Below are positions 9,701 to 16,676 of a DNA stretch of 64,000 nt, piece after piece; within the stretch, counting starts at the first letter, position 1, and every line of letters begins with the position of its first letter. The stretch is from JANNAT01 sp031384605. GTDB taxonomy: Bacteria > Pseudomonadota > Alphaproteobacteria > Rhodobacterales > Rhodobacteraceae. The stretch is taken from NCBI GenBank assembly GCA_031384605.1, contig JANNAT010000029.1:18788-82787 (forward strand), in the 5' to 3' direction. The translations under genes were made by a program, and so were the position numbers. The notes under the pieces were generated by a model, which had not been told where the DNA came from, did no database searches, and saw only the letters and a list, made by a program, of their open reading frames with translations.

Positions 9701-12211
9701 CAGATGAGCACCCTTGCGCCAACCCGCCCTGCCCCGCCATTGGTGCTGACGGTGCCGGTGCCGGTGCCGCCCGTGCCGACGCTGCCGGATCTTGAATTTT
9801 TCAACGGGACTGGCGGGTTTGCACAGGGTGGGCGCGAATATGTAACAGTGCTGAAGGGTGGCCAGACTACGCCCGCACCCTGGATCAACGTGATTGCCAA
9901 CCCCGGCTTTGGGTTTCAGGTGTCTGCCGAAGGCAGCGGTCATGTCTGGTCAGAAAACAGCCGCGAAAACCAGATAACGCCATGGTCGAATGATCCGGTG
10001 ACAGACCCGGCGGGCGAGGTGATTTATCTGCATGATCTGGAGACAAATCACATCTGGACGCCAACGGCGCTGCCGATACGGGGCACGGGCACCTATATTG
10101 CGCGGCACGGATTTGGCTATTCGGTGTTCGCGCATGAAAGCCACGGCATCGCAGCCGAGATAACCCAGTTTGTGCCGATGGATGCCAGCGTCAAGATCAG
10201 CAGGCTGACGTTGCGCAACACCGGGACAACGGCGCGGCAATTGTCAGTCACGGCCTATGCCGACTGGGTGTTGGGCACATCGCGCAGTGCATCGGCCCCG
10301 TTTGTGATGACCAAGACCGATCCCCTGACCGGGGCCATTCTGGCGCAGAACACCTTCAGCACGGCATTTCCCGGTCGGGTGGCCTTCGCCGACTTTGGCG
10401 CTGGCCATGGCAGTTTCACGGCGGATCGGACAGAATTCATTGGGTTTGGTGGCACTTTGGCCGCTCCCGCCGGGATCAGGGCGGCCCCGCTTTCCGGGCG
10501 AACCGGCCCCGCGCTTGATCCTTGTGCTGCGCTGCAACGCCGCATTTCAGTGCAGCCCAATCAGACGGTTGAGCTGATCTTCCTCTTGGGCCAGGCCGAC
10601 AGCGAGGCTGCGGCAAGTGCCTTGATCCAACGCATGCGGGCAACCGATGTGCCCGCGACCTTAGCGGCTGTGAAACAGCATTGGGCAGGACTTCTGACAT
10701 CGGTGCAGGTTACCTCGCCTGACCGGGCGATGGATATCATGTTGAACGGCTGGTTGCTGTATCAAACACTTGCCTGCCGCATCTGGGCGCGGGCCGGGTT
10801 TTATCAGGCCAGCGGGGCGTATGGGTTTCGCGATCAGTTGCAAGACGGCATGGCGCTGACCTTCAGCCGCCCGGACATGACGCGCGCGCATCTGCTCCGC
10901 GCGGCAGGTCGGCAGTTTCCCGAAGGCGATGTGCAGCACTGGTGGCTGCCGCATTCGGGCCAAGGCGTTCGCACCCGCATCTCGGATGATCGGGTCTGGT
11001 TGGGTTACGGCGTGGCGCGCTATATCGCAGTGTCAGGCGATTTTGGCATTCTGGATGAGGCGGTTGCCTTCTTGCAGGGGCCAGCGGTGCCGCCCGGTGC
11101 GCATGACGATTTCTTTCTGCCGCAAGTTTCCGAAACCACTGCCAGCCTGTTTGAACATTGCGCCCGTGGTCTTGATCAGGCCATTCAGTTCACCGGTGAA
11201 AACGGCATGCCGTTGATTGGCACGGGCGACTGGAATGACGGGATGAACCGCGTTGGCGAGGGGGGTAAGGGCACCAGCGTCTGGCTGGGGTGGTTGTTGA
11301 TTGCGACGATCGAGATGATGGCACCGTTGGCCGACAGCCGCGATGCCACGCGGGCGCAGGCTTGGCGTGCGCATGCGAAAGCGGTGCAAAAGGCGATTGA
11401 GACTGCGGGCTGGGATGGCGCATGGTATCGGCGCGGCACCTTTGATGATGGAACGGTGCTTGGGTCTGCGGCGTCAGATGAATGCAAGATCGACAGCATC
11501 GCGCAGTCCTGGGCGGTTCTGTCTGGTGCGGCGGACCCGGCACGCGCGAAAACTGCCATGGCGTCGATGACCGAACACCTTGTTCGCCGCGACCCCGGTC
11601 TTGCCCTGCTGTTTGCACCACCGTTCAATCACACGCCAATGGACCCCGGCTATATCAAAGGTTATCCGCCGGGCTTGCGTGAAAACGGCGGGCAATACAG
11701 CCATGCCGCGATGTGGGCGATCTTGGCGCACACGAAACTGGGCGATGGCGACGCAGCGGGTCGGTTGTTTGCGCTGCTGAACCCGATCAACCACGCGCTG
11801 ACGCCCCCCGACGCTGACCGCTATAAGGTAGAGCCGTATGTGGTCGCCGCCGATGTCTATTCCACGGCACCACACGAAGGGCGTGGCGGGTGGACGTGGT
11901 ATACCGGGTCTGCGGGATGGATGTATCGCGCAGGGATTGAGGGGCTGTTGGGCCTTATTCGGGCAGGGACAACATTACGGCTGAACCCGTGTTTTCCGAA
12001 AGACTGGCCCGAAATGACCGCGACCCTTACGTTGGGGGATGCTTGCTATGTTATCAAAGTGTTGAACCCGGAAAAATCCGGGCACGGCATTGCATCTGCG
12101 CAGTTGGACGGCGCACCAGTACAGGTTGGGCCGGACGGTTTGACGATTCCGCTTACGGACGGCGCACATGATCTGACGGTTGTTTTGGGCAAGGCCCGCA
12201 ACGACGCCTGA
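3734..12211 (+). CDS. ndvB: Cyclic beta-1,2-glucan synthase (GT84 + GH94-type domains), 2825 aa
   Basis: This is a giant inner-membrane enzyme of the NdvB/Cgs family (usually about 2800-2870 residues), which makes periplasmic cyclic beta-1,2-glucan from UDP-glucose. Membrane segments lie at about 415-470, 820-910 and 945-1000. The glycosyltransferase domain has the DAD motif D634-A-D636 and the RHHRWARGDW stretch at 780-789, matching the family's HxxRW-GDW signature. Beta-sandwich repeats and a GH94-like phosphorylase domain follow; TGDWNDG at 2497-2503 includes the expected catalytic Asp2502, which in the family controls ring size. The start is GTG overlapping the upstream stop; no ATG lies near, so the exact start is uncertain. 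The EcfG promoter at 3456 makes this glucan a predicted stress product. Confidence 0.93.
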   Translation: MKLPQVLLTARKFLTWKNAWGPAGLWNDKTAIRADLFGAERLEHHAQTLAAAQQITTGKPARVHKLSARVKDNAAVLLDAYRTCAQAVQAKQTITPAADWLLDNFHLVEQQLRQINDDLPPGYYRQLPKLKDGPFAGYPRVFGLAWAYIAHTDSLMSGPVLARYVRAYQQVQPLMIGELWAVAITLRIVLIENMRRLAVQIVEGHEKRLLADAVVDAVLAAKQIPGQSQLFAMQKAVAPYEGAALSEIIAAQLAKRLRGSDPAQTPLFGWLEDRLQLQGSSIDEVIASAQLRLGASNVTMRNIVTSMRLVSEMDWADFFEEVSLIDVRLRDNPTFAEMDFATRNRYRTEIEILARRSGKTENAVADACLALARQGDTAQSRDPGYWLIAEGRAALELQLGFRPSAKLRFWRRFGRFGLGGYLAAIGVVSVAMLALGVSLAGTAGAGAAALAVLAITGIGLATDVGAAVVNTIVTRSVPPTPLPGLDLAKGIPPHLRSLVAVPVLLHDTDELAMQIERLEVHHLSSVGGAVHYALVSDARDANTETTDLDASLITAALEAVARLNARYPSLDGDRFFFLHRRRLWNPTQGVWMGWERKRGKLAELNRLLRGAVDTSFDVISGPVPQDIRYVITLDADTRLLRGTVRQMIGKMAHPLNQPRFEGASNRVTGGYGILQPRVTASLPLGQDGSIYQRIFSSQGGIEPYAAAVSDVYQDLFDEGSFTGKGIYDVDAFEAALAGRVPENTMLSHDLFEGVFARAALASDIEVVEDFPNRHDVDMRRHHRWARGDWQLLPWIFGARRQDSGGIPAVGRWKMIDNLRRSLLAPLAMASLLAGWLMAPAVAVVWTIVVVAMLALPRLLPLPFGIVPERSGVTLRSHFAALGNDALIALSQIALSLVLLADTAANMLDAVARTVWRLAVSRRYLLEWVTAARSGGGAQPSVLGQYARMASGVLLGLAACGVAALVNPAVLPLLVPFALAWLVAPGVARFISLPQKARAAAPLTAAQAAALRMIARRTWRYFETFVTAIENFLPPDNFQETPKPAIATRTSPTNIGLYLLSTVVARDMGWISQTAALLRMKDTLQTMQRMPRYRGHLYNWHDTRDLRVLEPAYVSSVDSGNLAGHLIAVAQSCRAWASVAVDGVVRRQAVLDTLHLAQQSLEIAPAIDGLMQILDALAQAAADPKTDLQALMPSAAKAMEISQRAGAPGSDIVFWTTAIHHCLTNQLADLTQPTDPALLAEVEAMARTFATDMEFGFLLEPDKKLLSIGFSLVTNRLDPNCYDLLASEARLASLFAIAKGDVDTRHWFRLGRAATPIGAGSALISWSGSMFEYLMPSLVMRAPAGSVLEQTNRLIVARQESYGAALGVPWGISESSYNARDLEMTYQYSNFGVPGLGLKRGLSENRVIAPYATGLAAMIDPVAAEQNYARLAALGAEGRYGFYEAVDFTPNRLQGNDGHAIVRSFMAHHQGMTITAIANTLQNGRLRDRFHAEPMIQGAELLLQERVPRDVATAPPRAKEVLVGRVESSDVPTVRAFATPMQATPTGHLLSNGNYGVMLTPTGEGFSRWRDLAITRWRAEPTQAALGSFIFARDTATGLVWSAGVQPTRMDPDAHRAVFCEHHAAFTHSAPRFTTLTEVVVSAEDDAEARRVTLTNTGRRAREVDLTSYAELVLAPQASDQAHPAFSKMFVVTDYLPELGVIIATRRKRSPHDPEVWAAHIAVVEGAETAPMQIETDRARFIGRGRSIRQAIMADTPLSGTTGTVLDPIFSIRRRVSIPAGGVTRVTFWTIVAASPAALLDLVDRHRDASAFARAATLSWTQAQVQLRHLGISHADAADFQALGGMVMRGDSRLRALSGQIAEGAAPQSALWALGISGDLPIVLLQIEDADDIAVLHQVLSAHEYWGMRQLPVDLVILNDRSSSYVQDLQIGIDSAVRAARSRPRAAGIHAAAQGGVHTLRADLLNPGARAHLLSMAQVVLVAARGDIGQQMSTLAPTRPAPPLVLTVPVPVPPVPTLPDLEFFNGTGGFAQGGREYVTVLKGGQTTPAPWINVIANPGFGFQVSAEGSGHVWSENSRENQITPWSNDPVTDPAGEVIYLHDLETNHIWTPTALPIRGTGTYIARHGFGYSVFAHESHGIAAEITQFVPMDASVKISRLTLRNTGTTARQLSVTAYADWVLGTSRSASAPFVMTKTDPLTGAILAQNTFSTAFPGRVAFADFGAGHGSFTADRTEFIGFGGTLAAPAGIRAAPLSGRTGPALDPCAALQRRISVQPNQTVELIFLLGQADSEAAASALIQRMRATDVPATLAAVKQHWAGLLTSVQVTSPDRAMDIMLNGWLLYQTLACRIWARAGFYQASGAYGFRDQLQDGMALTFSRPDMTRAHLLRAAGRQFPEGDVQHWWLPHSGQGVRTRISDDRVWLGYGVARYIAVSGDFGILDEAVAFLQGPAVPPGAHDDFFLPQVSETTASLFEHCARGLDQAIQFTGENGMPLIGTGDWNDGMNRVGEGGKGTSVWLGWLLIATIEMMAPLADSRDATRAQAWRAHAKAVQKAIETAGWDGAWYRRGTFDDGTVLGSAASDECKIDSIAQSWAVLSGAADPARAKTAMASMTEHLVRRDPGLALLFAPPFNHTPMDPGYIKGYPPGLRENGGQYSHAAMWAILAHTKLGDGDAAGRLFALLNPINHALTPPDADRYKVEPYVVAADVYSTAPHEGRGGWTWYTGSAGWMYRAGIEGLLGLIRAGTTLRLNPCFPKDWPEMTATLTLGDACYVIKVLNPEKSGHGIASAQLDGAPVQVGPDGLTIPLTDGAHDLTVVLGKARNDA

Positions 12212-12251
12212 CACTAGGCGGGCACCCTGCCGGACCCGTGAAGTTGTGTCG

Positions 12252-12277
12252 GGAACCAAACACCTTTGCTGCGCGTT
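12252..12277 (+). promoter_or_regulatory. EcfG promoter of the AI-2E family transporter
   Basis: GGAAC 12252-12256, 17-nt spacer, CGTT 12274-12277. Transcription would begin at about 12284, downstream of the possible TTG start at 12266. That rules out the longer reading and supports the ATG at 12305. Confidence 0.8.
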
Positions 12278-12304
12278 TTTGGCAAAAGCGGGGGGTCAGA
12301 TGCA

Positions 12305-14311
12305 ATGTCAAAGATCGCGGGGTCAAAGATCGCGGATATTGAAGATGGTCGCCCTGAAAGCGGGACCGCGCTGAGTTATTCCTTTGCACAAAGACCGACT
12401 GGCAGCGTTGTGGTTACGACGGTTGCCGTGGTGGCCGCGTTGTACTTTGGCCGGGATGTCTTTTTGCCGCTGGCTATTGCCATGCTGATCGCGTTTGCCT
12501 TGTCACCCCTTGTTACCCAGCTGCGTCGTTCAGGCTTGCCATTGATCGCGTCGGTTCTTGCGGCAGTGACGCTGGCGTTTGCAGTGATAGGGGTGTTTTT
12601 TCTGGTGGTCGCCGGCCAAATCGCCGAGCTTGCGCAAGAATTGCCAAGCTTTCAGGACAATATTGTAACCAAGCTAGAACGGTTGCAAAGCACCGGCCCC
12701 GAGAACGGTCTTGTAGCCCGGCTTTCGCAGATGGTCGCCGAGATCAACGCGCAGATCGCAACGGCGGTTCCAAACACTGGTGCGGCCAATGGAACCGACG
12801 GCCCGCTTGTGGTTGAAGTGGTTGAAAGCCGCGGATCGTTTGAAACCTTGCGCGACATTGTGCTGCCGTTGATCAAACCGGTTGCGACGGCGGGTCTGGT
12901 GATGGTGGTCGTGGTTTTCATGCTGCTTGAACGCGATGAATTGCGCGACCGGTTCATCCGCCTGGTGGGCGCAAACGACATTAACAGAACAACACAAGTC
13001 ATTGAGGATTCTGGAAAAAGGGTCGGAACCTATCTGCTGATCCAGCTGCTGGTGAACATCATCTATGCGGTGCCGATTGGCGTCGGACTGATGCTTATCG
13101 GGGTGCCGAATGCCTTGCTTTGGGGGATGGTAACGTTGGTTGTGCGGTTTTTACCCTATATCGGCCCGATCATCGCGGCGGTCTTTCCGCTGTTTCTGGC
13201 TTTTGCCGTATCACCCGACTGGTCAATGGTTATCTGGACGGCGGCGCTGTTTTTGACGGTAGAAATGATCAGCTCGAACGCGGTTGAGCCGTGGCTTTAT
13301 GGATCAAGAACGGGTGTCAGTCCGCTTGCCATCATCGTGTCTGCGGTCTTCTGGACGTGGCTTTGGGGCCCGATGGGGCTGGTTTTGTCAACGCCTCTGA
13401 CAGTGTGTCTGGTCGTGGTGGGCCGCTATATTCCGCAGTTTGCCGTGTTTGACGTGCTGTTTGGGGACAAGCCGGTTCTGGCCGCCCATTCGCGGCTTTA
13501 TCAGCGGTTGCTGGTTGGCGATACGGCTGAAAGCACATTGCGCGCAGAAGAACTGCTGGAGGACGAATTCATCGCCGATTATCACCGCGATGTCGGGATA
13601 CCTGCGCTGTTGCTTGCGCAGGCGGACTATGAACGCGGGGCGCTTTCGCAAGACCAACTGACCCGTTTCGCCGTCACAGCCGATCATCTGCTGACCGAAC
13701 TGGATCAGGTCGTGGCAGATGAGTTGTCTGCGGCGCGCGGTGCCGGTGAAGGGCGCGATAGTGTTGACAGGCCCGACAGTGGCGCGGGGGCCGTTTTGGC
13801 CGGGGCTGATTATCGATTGGTCGTGTTGGGCGGGCGGACGCGATTGGATGATCTTGCGGCGCGGATGTTGGCGCAGGCGGCCATTTCTGAAGGGGCACAG
13901 GTAACGATCTTGTCGCACGCCGATCTGACACCCAGCAGGTTTCATGGCGTCACGGCTTTGGACGCCAATTGCGTGGTGCTTAACTTTCTGGATATCGCCC
14001 CCTCACGGGCATCGTTGCTGCATATCCGCAGATTGAAACGGGCAGCACCGCTGATGCGGGTTGGGCTGGTGCTGTGGCAAGGGGCGATAGATCTGCATGA
14101 TGGCGCACCCCCACGGCGCGTGTCGCCGGCGAAACTGGCCGAAATCATCGAGATCGGCGCAGACTTCCATGCCACCTCTATGGAAGACGCCCTTGCGCTG
14201 GCGTTTCAGGACAAAGCCCCACGGCCTGCCACCGAACCGGTCAAGAAAGCCAAACGCAGGGCAACGCGCATGGTTTCATCCGCCACTGATGCCGCGACAG
14301 CGCCAGCCTAA
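12305..14311 (+). CDS. AI-2E family transporter (PF01594) with cytosolic C-terminal extension, 668 aa
   Basis: The N-terminal half (to about residue 385) has the transmembrane pattern of the AI-2E exporter/TqsA-PerM family: a pair of N-terminal helices, a soluble insert, then a four-helix block with GVPNALLWGM and the FLPYIGPIIAAVFP signature. The C-terminal 280 residues are soluble; they are rich in acidic helices and end in a Rossmann-like segment resembling that of other large proteobacterial members. ATG 12305, with GGGGG just upstream, is chosen because the EcfG promoter lies across the alternative TTG start. The substrate is unknown; the family name does not prove AI-2 transport. The stress promoter suggests an envelope or export role in the GSR. 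Confidence 0.88.
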   Translation: MSKIAGSKIADIEDGRPESGTALSYSFAQRPTGSVVVTTVAVVAALYFGRDVFLPLAIAMLIAFALSPLVTQLRRSGLPLIASVLAAVTLAFAVIGVFFLVVAGQIAELAQELPSFQDNIVTKLERLQSTGPENGLVARLSQMVAEINAQIATAVPNTGAANGTDGPLVVEVVESRGSFETLRDIVLPLIKPVATAGLVMVVVVFMLLERDELRDRFIRLVGANDINRTTQVIEDSGKRVGTYLLIQLLVNIIYAVPIGVGLMLIGVPNALLWGMVTLVVRFLPYIGPIIAAVFPLFLAFAVSPDWSMVIWTAALFLTVEMISSNAVEPWLYGSRTGVSPLAIIVSAVFWTWLWGPMGLVLSTPLTVCLVVVGRYIPQFAVFDVLFGDKPVLAAHSRLYQRLLVGDTAESTLRAEELLEDEFIADYHRDVGIPALLLAQADYERGALSQDQLTRFAVTADHLLTELDQVVADELSAARGAGEGRDSVDRPDSGAGAVLAGADYRLVVLGGRTRLDDLAARMLAQAAISEGAQVTILSHADLTPSRFHGVTALDANCVVLNFLDIAPSRASLLHIRRLKRAAPLMRVGLVLWQGAIDLHDGAPPRRVSPAKLAEIIEIGADFHATSMEDALALAFQDKAPRPATEPVKKAKRRATRMVSSATDAATAPA

Positions 14312-14336
14312 GGTGTGCGGATGTTAGCCAATGGAT

Positions 14337-14457
14337 GAAAAAAGGCCGCAGGTTGAACCTGCGGCCTAGGTGTTGCTCCTGGGAACGGGGAGCGGGGAAC
14401 CGGTGGTCCAAGTGCTTCGACAAACGCCGGGGGAACGGCTTGTCGGACGCGGTTCAT
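14337..14457 (-). ncRNA. Predicted EcfG-dependent small RNA, about 120 nt
   Basis: On the minus strand an EcfG promoter (14464-14488) is followed about 90 nt later by a perfect intrinsic terminator: stem AGGCCGCAGG / CCTGCGGCCT at 14343-14367 and a run of six T at 14338-14343 on the RNA sense. No open frame of note lies between. The body is C-rich, with several TCCCC and CTCCCCG blocks (complement of 14381-14400 and 14425-14436), as expected for an RNA that pairs with purine-rich ribosome-binding sites. Caulobacter has a sigma-T-controlled sRNA (GsrN) using a C-rich loop; this would be an analogue. The transcript itself is predicted, not shown. Confidence 0.6.
14338..14367 (-). terminator. 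Intrinsic terminator on the minus strand
   Basis: A perfect 12-bp inverted repeat at 14343-14367 is followed on the minus strand by six T. There is no T run on the plus side, so the hairpin is oriented for a leftward transcript. No leftward protein gene is present here, which is why it is assigned to the predicted sRNA. Confidence 0.75.
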
Positions 14458-14463
14458 CAAACA

Positions 14464-14488
14464 AACGCATCAAATTCCGGTTGGTTCC
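14464..14488 (-). promoter_or_regulatory. EcfG promoter, leftward, for the predicted sRNA
   Basis: Reverse-strand GGAAC (14488-14484), 16-nt spacer, CGTT (14467-14464). It is back-to-back with the rightward EcfG promoter at 14523. Confidence 0.7.
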
Positions 14489-14522
14489 CGATTTGATACG
14501 GTAAGTTTTAAGTCGTTTTCGC

Positions 14523-14548
14523 GGAACCGATAAACCACGGACGGCGTT
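14523..14548 (+). promoter_or_regulatory. EcfG promoter of the envelope operon 14683-16488
   Basis: GGAAC 14523-14527, 17-nt spacer, CGTT 14545-14548. The first start codon is 135 bp downstream, which leaves a long 5' leader. Confidence 0.75.
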
Positions 14549-14682
14549 GATCACACAGTTGGCCAATCGGTTTCAGACCGACACCCGGCATGAACAATCG
14601 CTCGGCAGGCCAGTGAAAAGGTCAGATCAAAGCGGCAGCCCTGCAAGCGCACGGAACGGCTGCATCATCTAAGGAGAACATA

Positions 14683-15165
14683 ATGACCACGACCTCAAAA
14701 ACCCTGAAAGAAAACTTCCGCGACGGCGCGGATGCGGCGATGAAATCCGCATCACATGCGGCTGATGTGGCAAAAGACACCGTGCGCCATCTGGCGTCGG
14801 ATGTTGCATCGCAAGCGGCAGATGCTGCGGCGGCGGTGCGTGAAACTGCGGTGGACCGGCTGGATGATGCCCGCGATGCGTTAAGTGAAAGCGGTGATCG
14901 GCTGGCCGAAACCCTGCGCCGTGCGGCCGAAGAACCGGCTGCGGGTTCTGTGCAGGCGCGGGTTTTGTCGGCGGTGGCGGGTGGAGTATCATCGGCGGCA
15001 CATTCATTGCATGACCGCAGCTTTTCGCAAATGGCCGCCGATGTGCAGGCGCTTGCGCGGCGTCATCCGGGGGCCTTTGCCGCTGGAGCCGCCGTTGCGG
15101 GCTTTGTGCTAGCACGCTTTTTGCGGGCATCCTCGGGGCAGCACAACAACGGCCCGCGATCATGA
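14683..15165 (+). CDS. Amphipathic stress protein with C-terminal membrane anchor (DUF883/apolipophorin-like), 160 aa
   Basis: The protein is mostly an alanine-rich amphipathic helix (about residues 10-115) with periodic charged residues, followed by a single hydrophobic segment near 130-148 (AFAAGAAVAGFVLARF). This layout resembles ElaB/DUF883-type membrane-tethered stress proteins. AAGGAG lies 8 nt before ATG. It is the first gene of a three-gene operon driven by the EcfG promoter at 14523, and its stop overlaps the next start (ATGA at 15162). Its exact function is unknown. The context suggests envelope protection under general stress. Confidence 0.8.
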   Translation: MTTTSKTLKENFRDGADAAMKSASHAADVAKDTVRHLASDVASQAADAAAAVRETAVDRLDDARDALSESGDRLAETLRRAAEEPAAGSVQARVLSAVAGGVSSAAHSLHDRSFSQMAADVQALARRHPGAFAAGAAVAGFVLARFLRASSGQHNNGPRS

Positions 15166-15587
15166 CAGATCAGCCCGACAGACCTGCCGCAGAGGCATCA
15201 GCGGGTCTTCTTGGTGACATCGTGACAGGCTTTGCGCGGCTGCTAAGGGGTGAATTGGCCCTTGCCCGCGCCGAGGCCAAACGCAGTCTGGGCGAGGCTA
15301 CCGCTGCAATGGCCAAGCTGGTTCTCGCGGTAATCTTTGGCATCACGGCGGTAAACGTGTTGGCAGGTGCGGCGGTTGCCGGACTTGTGGCGCTTGGTTT
15401 GGCACCGATCTGGGCCAGTGTTCTGGTCGGCTGCGGCCTGCTGTTGCTGGCCTACGCGCTGGTTCAGATCGCCCTGCCGCAACTGAAGCCGTCAAATCTG
15501 GTGCCAACACGCACAATGGCAAACCTGCGCCAGGACGCCGAAACCCTTACATCAATGGGGAATCCCGATGCAACATCACGCCAATAG
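15162..15587 (+). CDS. Phage holin family / DUF1469-type membrane protein, 141 aa
   Basis: The N-terminal region LLGDIVTGFARLLRGELALARAEAK is the typical amphipathic start of the Holin_X (actinobacteriophage holin III superfamily, DUF1469) proteins. Two transmembrane helices follow (about 50-75 and 82-107). These chromosomal proteins are not phage holins in the lytic sense; they are commonly found with DUF3618 proteins, as here. It overlaps the upstream gene by 4 nt and the downstream one by 20 nt, so the three are translated from one stress-induced message. Confidence 0.85.
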   Translation: MTDQPDRPAAEASAGLLGDIVTGFARLLRGELALARAEAKRSLGEATAAMAKLVLAVIFGITAVNVLAGAAVAGLVALGLAPIWASVLVGCGLLLLAYALVQIALPQLKPSNLVPTRTMANLRQDAETLTSMGNPDATSRQ

Positions 15588-16488
15588 CATAAGATCTCAA
15601 CCAGACCCCGACAACCCGCGCGAGATCGAAGCGCAGCTTGATCAAGACCGCGATGCACTGTCGGCGGCATTGGAAACCCTGCGCCAGCGCTTTTCGTTTG
15701 ATGGTCTTTGGACGGATGGCGCGGCGCTGATCAAGACAAACGCAGGGCCCTATACACAGGCGTTGGATGCGGCTGTGCGGGCAAATCCCTTGGCCGTGGG
15801 ATTAACGGCTGTTGGTCTGGCGTGGTTGATCATTGGGCGGCGCGGCTTGACCGAAGTTGATCCCTCGACCCTTGCCGGAACCCGGTTTGAAGCCGAGGCG
15901 CGATGGGAAGACGAAGGGGGTCCGGTTGCGGAATTACCCGAAACCGACGCGCTTTGGATCGAAGAGGCGGATCGCTTGCAGCTGCGCGCCTCAGGCATGA
16001 TCGCGCGGATCAACGCGGCGGTGCGCGACAATCTGGCCCCGGCTGCCGATCTGGCCCGGCACCGTGCAGATGTTGTGGCGTCTTTGGCCAAGGACTTGCG
16101 CCGCGTGATGGCGCGCGGTCTTGACAGCCTGACCGACAGCGCGCGCAACGCCGCGTTGGCCACGCGTGAACGCGCCTATACCGCGCGGGTTGCCGTGGCA
16201 AACGCCGGGGCAGACACAGTGCGCGCTAATCCCGTTGTGGCAGGTTTGGCCTTGGCCGCCGCCGGGGCAACTGTGGCAGCGATGCTTCCGAAAACAGCGT
16301 TCGAAAACCATGTCCTGGGCACCCCCCGTGACCGGCTGGTAAGGGACGCCAAACGCGTGCTGCAAGACGAACGCCAGCGGGTGGCAAAATCGGTCGAACG
16401 GGTCGCACAGGCCCTGACCGCTGAACTTGCACCTTTGCGGCGCGCGCGCAGGGATGACAACGCCCCAACGGGACCGCAAGGGATGTAG
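15568..16488 (+). CDS. DUF3618 domain protein (nutrient deprivation-induced type), 306 aa
   Basis: The N-terminal motif REIEAQLDQDRDALSAALETL followed by a short hydrophobic segment (NPLAVGLTAVGLAWLIIG, about 75-92) is the DUF3618 signature. The central region is a helical, charged domain, and a second short hydrophobic stretch lies near 222-245 (NPVVAGLALAAAGATVAAML). The start ATG 15568 lies inside the end of the preceding gene. With the DUF883-like and DUF1469 genes it forms the classic alphaproteobacterial envelope stress trio. The role is inferred from context only. Confidence 0.85.
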   Translation: MQHHANSIRSQPDPDNPREIEAQLDQDRDALSAALETLRQRFSFDGLWTDGAALIKTNAGPYTQALDAAVRANPLAVGLTAVGLAWLIIGRRGLTEVDPSTLAGTRFEAEARWEDEGGPVAELPETDALWIEEADRLQLRASGMIARINAAVRDNLAPAADLARHRADVVASLAKDLRRVMARGLDSLTDSARNAALATRERAYTARVAVANAGADTVRANPVVAGLALAAAGATVAAMLPKTAFENHVLGTPRDRLVRDAKRVLQDERQRVAKSVERVAQALTAELAPLRRARRDDNAPTGPQGM

Positions 16489-16551
16489 TGGCCAGACCGG
16501 CCGCGATAGCATCTTCGCTTGGGTTATTTCCCTCTCCCAAGGCGAAGGCGC

Positions 16552-16583
16552 GCCGGAACCGAAGCCCCCCGCTCGGTTCCGGC
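16552..16583. repeat. 11-bp inverted repeat with a 10-nt C-rich loop
   Basis: Arms GCCGGAACCGA (16552-16562) and TCGGTTCCGGC (16573-16583) enclose a C-rich loop. It lies in the 188-bp gap after the DUF3618 gene and before the stress protein at 16677. There is no T run, so it may be a weak or Rho-assisted terminator or an operator. Its arms contain GGAACC, but no CGTT stands at promoter spacing. Confidence 0.6.
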
Positions 16584-16676
16584 AGCGTTTCAGTCTTCCA
16601 ATACCAAGGCCGGACAGCGGCGCAGTGGCGACCAAAGGCGGCAAGGTGCCGCAAAGATTTGTGAAAGGAAAAGTTA

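Noticed and set aside
12266..12304. TTG start for the AI-2E family transporter
   Set aside because: The EcfG promoter overlaps it and transcription would begin downstream.
16556..16580. GGAACC in the hairpin arms as an EcfG promoter
   Set aside because: No CGTT at 16-17 nt on either strand.
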